The position numbers and the translations under genes were made by a program. Positions 59,843-64,000 of a stretch of 64,000 nt of DNA are shown here, one piece after another. Within the stretch, counting starts at the first letter, position 1; each line of letters starts with the position of its first letter. Origin of the DNA: Halochromatium sp. (lineage in GTDB: Bacteria; Pseudomonadota; Gammaproteobacteria; Chromatiales; Chromatiaceae); NCBI GenBank assembly GCA_010912705.1, contig POWB01000002.1, forward strand, positions 1 to 64,000, read 5' to 3'. Under the pieces are notes generated by a model, which saw only the letters and a list, made by a program, of their open reading frames with translations, had not been told where the DNA came from and did no database searches.

Positions 59843-60826
59843 GTGCCCGAGTCCCTCGAAGCAACCTACCGGATCGTCACGCCGATGTTCATCGGTGGTG
59901 GTGATCAGATGCCGACGGATGGTATCCGTCCGCCCTCGTTCAAAGGCGCGCTGCGGTTTTGGTGGCGGGCGTTGAATTGGCAGCGATATCGGCACGCAAC
60001 CACCTGCGATGAGAGCGCGTTGATCCTACTGCATGATGAAGAGGCGCGTCTGTTCGGCATCGCGGCAGGGGATCAAGGTGCCGGACAAGGCAGGTTCCTG
60101 CTGCGGATCAGTCAACAGCCGAAACAACGCATCGAAAGCGCCTGGCCGAAAAACAACACCGGCAGCGGCTATCTCGGCTATGGCTTGATGGAAACCAACG
60201 AGGCTCCTCATCGCCAAGGTATCCAGGAAGACCAGGACGTCTCCGTGCAACTGACCTTCAAGCCAGGCACACAGCCGGCTGATATTGAGGCGATTCGCCA
60301 AGCCCTCCAGACGCTCGGTCTCTTCGGCGGCTTAGGCAGCCGGGCAAGGCGTGGTTTTGGCTCGTTGACAGTGCTGAAGCTGGACGGTCAGAACCTGATG
60401 CAAGACCGTGTCGAGTATGAAAGCGCCGCGTTGCAGCGGCTTCAGGCGGGCTCCACGATCAGCGAACTTCCACCCTATACCACGTTTAGCAAAGAGTCTG
60501 GATTTCGCATCTTGGCGACCGCGAAGAACGCACGCCAAGCGCATGCCGAAGCCGGCCAACGCTACCGCGAGCATCGGGGTCAGGCCAGCACGCTGCGCGG
60601 TGATGCCAAGGTCCCTTTTGGACTGCCTTTGCAAGGCATCGATCAGGATAGCCGCCGTGCCAGTCCGCTCTTTTTCCATGTCCAGGCATTGCGCAATGGA
60701 GATTTCGCTGCAGCCGTGCTCTATCTGCCCGCAACCTTTCATCATGATGCGCGTTATCAGGCTGCTGATCCGATCACTTTCTATCGTGACGTGGCCCAGT
60801 TCGTCAAAGAGGGTGATCGCCCATGA
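59843..60826 (+). CDS. cmr1: Type III-B RAMP protein Cmr1
   Basis: A 327-residue RAMP-fold subunit: EATYRIVTPMFIGGGDQ, then RPPSFKGALRFWWRALNW, the Cmr1 family signature, and GLFGGLGSRARRGFGSL, the glycine-rich RAMP loop. It caps the Cmr backbone near the target 3' end. GTG start with AAGGAG 9 bp ahead. Ends in a 4-bp overlap with cmr2. Confidence 0.92.
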   Translation: MPESLEATYRIVTPMFIGGGDQMPTDGIRPPSFKGALRFWWRALNWQRYRHATTCDESALILLHDEEARLFGIAAGDQGAGQGRFLLRISQQPKQRIESAWPKNNTGSGYLGYGLMETNEAPHRQGIQEDQDVSVQLTFKPGTQPADIEAIRQALQTLGLFGGLGSRARRGFGSLTVLKLDGQNLMQDRVEYESAALQRLQAGSTISELPPYTTFSKESGFRILATAKNARQAHAEAGQRYREHRGQASTLRGDAKVPFGLPLQGIDQDSRRASPLFFHVQALRNGDFAAAVLYLPATFHHDARYQAADPITFYRDVAQFVKEGDRP

Positions 60827-62790
60827 GTGAGCAAACCTTCCATTTCACCCTCGGCCCGGTGCAGGGTTTTGTGGCTCAAGCACGGCGCACCCGTGACTTC
60901 TGGGCGGGTTCCTTCATGCTGTCTTGGCTCGCCGGCGCGGCGATGCGCGCGGTCGATGCCCAAGGTGGCGAGGTCGAGTTTCCGAAACCGGCGCAAGGCG
61001 CGATCGGCTGGTTGGAAGGCATCGGTCAGGGTGAGCCGCCCCGTCAAGGCAGCATCCCCAATCGCTTCAAGGCGATTCAATGCAAGGTGCCAGAGAGCTT
61101 TAAGCCTGAGCACGTGACGCAAACCGTGCGCGATGCCTGGTCGGCGCTCGCCGATGCGGTCTGGCGACAGGACTTGAGTCATCTGCCCGAGGGCAGCGCG
61201 ACGCGCGTGATCTGGGAGCGGCAGATCAACGGCTTCTGGGAGATCAGTTGGGTGCTGGGCGAGGCGAGCAATCTGCTTGATCGACGCAAGAACTGGCGCA
61301 GCCATTTTGCGCCCGAGGAGCCGGGCGTAAACTGCTCGGTGATGGCCGGTTGGCAAGAACTGTCCGGTGCCGAGCGTCCAGGTGATCCCGTACTGAGGGC
61401 TTTTTGGCACCCCTTCCAGGAACAGTTTCCGCGCGACTTCGACGCAGACGAAAAGCTCTGCGCCATCGCCTTCGTCAAGCGTCGCTTCGTCAAGGTCTTC
61501 GCCGAGCTGCGCGCGCCCATGCCCAATGGCTGGACCCTGCATGGCTGGCCGCTCAAGGGCCAGATGCCCTCGACGCTCGACCTGGCCGCCGCGCACTGGG
61601 TGGCCCGACTCGAGGGTGCTGACAGCGAGCTGCTGTAGCGGCTGCATGCATTAAGCGATACGTTGCTCGATGGCTCCGATGACGGACTCCGCCTGTTGCG
61701 TTGCGTGCGCGAGACCGATAACCCTTCGCTGCAGGGACTGCACTCGAGCGCGCTATTCCCACATATCCTTGAGAACCCCAAACTCTGCCCGGATCGCGAC
61801 AAGGTTCAGGCTGTACAGCGCGTCCTCAAGGCCCTCAAGGATCAGGGGTGGATCAAGAACGCGCCGGCGCCCTTCTACGCCATCCTGCTGATGGATGGCG
61901 ACAGCTTGGGCAAACTGCTGCAAGACGGCGACCCCGACACACCGAAGAATATCTCCAAGGCGCTCAACGGCTTTACCGGTCGAGTACCGGACCTCGTCGC
62001 TGAGCACAACGGCTTCCTGATCTATGCCGGCGGTGACGACGTACTCGCCCTACTGCCGTTGGAGGATGCGCTATGCTGCGCCACGGCGATTCGTGCAGCC
62101 TATCTGGAAACCTTCAAAGACGCCTTTAAGACCCATCAGAGTCCGTCAACGATCTCTGCCGCGGTCACCTTTGCCCACGTCAAGATCCCGCTGACCCGGC
62201 TGCTGCGCGACAGCCATTATCTACTCGATGACATCGCCAAGGATGCCACGGGGCGTGATGCGCTGGCGGTGCGGGTGGTCAAGCAAAGCGGCGAGGCGCT
62301 GCAGTGGGCGCAGCCTTGGGAATGCGCTTGGAGCGCCCAGCAACCCGGTCGACTCGCCATCGAGCAGTTGGCCGAGCAATTTGCCGCCAATGAAGCCAAC
62401 GGTGAGGCCGCGGATTACAGCAGCAAGTTCTTCTATCGCGTCCGCGAGCGGTTTCGTTTCCTCAATCCATCGGCGAAGACGCCGCGGGCTGAGGCCGTCT
62501 TCAGCCAAGACGAAACCATCTCGCTACTGGCGGTGGATTATCTCGCCTCCGGGGGGAATCGCGAACGGGGGTTAACACTCCCACAAGCCGAACAGCTGAT
62601 TCGGCCCTTGGTCACGCAGTGCTACCCGGTGCAACGTTGCCAGTCGGGGGAGTCCGAGCCGCCCGGCAGCCTTCTGCTCGAACAACCGAGTGCAGAAACG
62701 GGAGTCCGGTTCTACCAACAACCTCGCCTCGAGGCCGATGGCGCCCTACTGGTGCGCTTCCTCGCGCAAAAAGGAGCTGAACGCGCATGA
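60823..62790 (+). pseudogene. cmr2: Cmr2/Cas10, HD-less, with internal TAG
   Basis: One frame of 655 codons split by TAG at 61636-61638 (between ELL and RLHALSD; CAG to TAG would restore it). The N-terminal part begins at the Cmr2 core (FTLGPVQGFVAQARRTRDFWAGSFMLSWLAG) with no HD nuclease domain. The polymerase-like second half carries LLMDGDSLGKLLQ and the cyclase motif GGDD (62029-62040, about residue 403). If truncated, the first 271 residues would lack the GGDD palm and cyclic oligoadenylate could not be made. Overlaps cmr1 and cmr3 by 4 bp each, so co-translation of downstream cmr genes would be affected by the stop. Confidence 0.9.
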
Positions 62791-63911
62791 ACGAGACCCA
62801 ACAGTGGCGGTTCGATCCGCTCGATACCTGGTTCTTCCGCGAGGCCCGCGGCTTTGAGACCAGTGGTCACAACGAGTTGAGCAGCCTGTTCCCGCCGCCG
62901 GCACGCACCGTCGCCGGCGCCATTCGTACCCTGATCGGCGAGCAGCAGGGGGTCGACTGGTCGCGTTTTCGCGAGGCGCCTGAGTCCGCCGCCCTGCGCA
63001 CGTTAATCGGCGATGGTGACACTCTCGGACAACTCCAGCAGCGCGGTCCCTATCCGCTGTACAACGGCGAACGGCTCTATCCGGTGCCGTTGCACCTGCT
63101 CGGCAAGGACGACGCCTATCGCTTTCTCGAGCCCGGCGATCCCGTGAGCTGCGATCTTGGCCGGGTGCGCCTGCCGAGGATTCGCGAGCAGGCTGCCGGG
63201 CCACTGCCAGGCGCCAAGCCCCTAGAGGGACATTGGCTCGGGCGCGACGACCTGCAGCGGGTGCTCATCGGCGAGCCACCGCAACAGGTCATCAAAGCGA
63301 GTGATCTCTATCACGTGGAGCCGCGTCTGGGCATCGCCCGCGATAACCGACGTCGCACTGGCCAAGAGGGCCTGCTCTACCAGACCCGCCATCTGCGCCC
63401 GCGCCCCGGGCTGGCGATCGGTGTCGAGACCGCGGGATTACCGGCGGCGCAGTGCCCCAAACCGGGTGTGATCCGCTTTGGTGGTGAGGCTCGTCCGAAC
63501 GCGGTCAGTCTTTATGAGCAACCTCCGGCCCGGCTTGCGGCGCCTCCGGCCACGCATCAACGTCTTCTGCTGATGCTGCTGACCCATGCCGACTTTGGCG
63601 ACGCTAACCATGGCTGGCTTCCGTCTAGCTTCGAGCCCAGCGAGCAAAACGGCGCGCGCGTCTGGAAAGGCGCGATCAAAGGCATCTGCCTGACCTTGGA
63701 GTGCGCCGTGCTCGGCAAGGCCGTGCGCGAGGGCGGCTGGGATCTGGCCCGTCAGCGCCCGCGCCCGGTGCGCAGCCTGGTCCCCGCGGGCAGCCTCTAT
63801 TTCTGCACCCTCGAGGCTGATCCCGCCACGGCCATTCAAACCTTGCATGGCGCGCAAGTCGGCCAAGACCGTGAACTCGGTCGCGGTGAGCTGGCCGTCG
63901 GTCTTTGGTAG
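62787..63911 (+). CDS. cmr3: Type III-B protein Cmr3
   Basis: A 374-residue RAMP protein with the Cmr3 pattern: RFDPLDTWFFREARGFETSG, SLFPPPARTVAGAIRTLIG, LPRIREQAAGPLPGAK, GIARDNRRRTGQEGLLY and a final glycine-rich GRGELAVGLW. It binds the crRNA 5' handle and contacts Cmr2. Start in the ATGA overlap with cmr2; intact. Confidence 0.92.
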   Translation: MNETQQWRFDPLDTWFFREARGFETSGHNELSSLFPPPARTVAGAIRTLIGEQQGVDWSRFREAPESAALRTLIGDGDTLGQLQQRGPYPLYNGERLYPVPLHLLGKDDAYRFLEPGDPVSCDLGRVRLPRIREQAAGPLPGAKPLEGHWLGRDDLQRVLIGEPPQQVIKASDLYHVEPRLGIARDNRRRTGQEGLLYQTRHLRPRPGLAIGVETAGLPAAQCPKPGVIRFGGEARPNAVSLYEQPPARLAAPPATHQRLLLMLLTHADFGDANHGWLPSSFEPSEQNGARVWKGAIKGICLTLECAVLGKAVREGGWDLARQRPRPVRSLVPAGSLYFCTLEADPATAIQTLHGAQVGQDRELGRGELAVGLW

Positions 63912-63921
63912 CACGAACGAG

Positions 63922-64000
63922 ATGGACACTATGGAAACCACGAGTCAAACCGCCTTACTCGGTCTGCTGGCCGAAACCTCTATCCATGCCGGCGCTGGTC
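63922..64000 (+). CDS. cmr4: Type III-B protein Cmr4, 5' end only
   Basis: Begins MDTMETTSQTALLGLLAETS and IHAGAG, matching the Cmr4 N-terminus (ALLGLLAETSIHAGAG, family: L-x-x-AETPLH-x-GSG). Two ATGs, 63922 and 63931, are possible. The gene runs off the window end. Cmr4 is the backbone RNase subunit. Confidence 0.8.
   Translation, partial: MDTMETTSQTALLGLLAETSIHAGAG

Noticed and set aside
57375-61638. Altered genetic code (TAG read as glutamine)
   Set aside because: Intact genes such as dctM, cmr3 and the DUF3368 toxin end in TAG, so TAG works as a normal stop.

Overview
The window reads as a chromosomal segment of a GC-rich gammaproteobacterium, most likely a purple sulfur bacterium (Chromatiaceae). 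The strongest evidence is a form IV 'Photo' RuBisCO-like protein (27690-28982), a type largely confined to phototrophic sulfur bacteria. It is joined by PilU-type ATPases, TRAP permeases, AmpG, PmbA and several PilZ/CBS/ABC1 proteins. Species cannot be settled from the sequence. Three broad zones are visible.

Zone 1 (1-5.3 kb) is mobile and decayed. An IS66 transposase gene is split by a recombinase-in-trio (RIT) element with three overlapping tyrosine recombinase genes and perfect 37-bp inverted repeats. It is followed by an H-NS-type gene, a phage-integrase remnant and tRNA-Arg(CCG).

Zone 2 (5.3-41.4 kb) is mostly housekeeping. It holds an OprB porin with a sugar MFS carrier, Rep helicase, a DUF2782 protein, TRAP DctQM, PilZ and CBS proteins, an ArsB/NhaD-type permease, an AT-rich GspE/PilB ATPase facing an unusual ExeA-like ATPase, two PilU paralogues, a secreted cyclophilin, AmpG and cardiolipin synthase. 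A RAYT transposase element with terminal inverted repeats, YjbQ plus the RuBisCO-like protein, a ParE-type toxin pair, a polytopic membrane protein with a structured leader, a 1535-residue secreted beta-helix protein, an ABC1 kinase, PmbA and an S66 carboxypeptidase complete it.

Zone 3 (41.4-64 kb) is a defence island. A tightly packed run from 42127 to 54277 encodes a DUF499 ATPase, a PglZ-type phosphatase, a DUF1156 adenine methyltransferase, an unrecognised 174-residue protein and a DrmD-like SNF2 helicase. This set mixes BREX-like and DISARM-like parts. Toxin-antitoxin type cassettes lie between its genes with overlapping or near-overlapping ends. After IS66 and ISAs1 debris comes a type III-B CRISPR module: a CARF ring-nuclease-like gene, a CARF-HEPN ribonuclease, cmr1, cmr2, cmr3 and the start of cmr4. 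No repeat-spacer array and no cas6 or cas1/cas2 is in view. The CARF gene and cmr2 each carry one in-frame TAG where the reading frame otherwise continues intact. The RAYT gene carries an analogous TAA. The type III signalling branch may therefore be switched off in this genome, or the stops are assembly errors.
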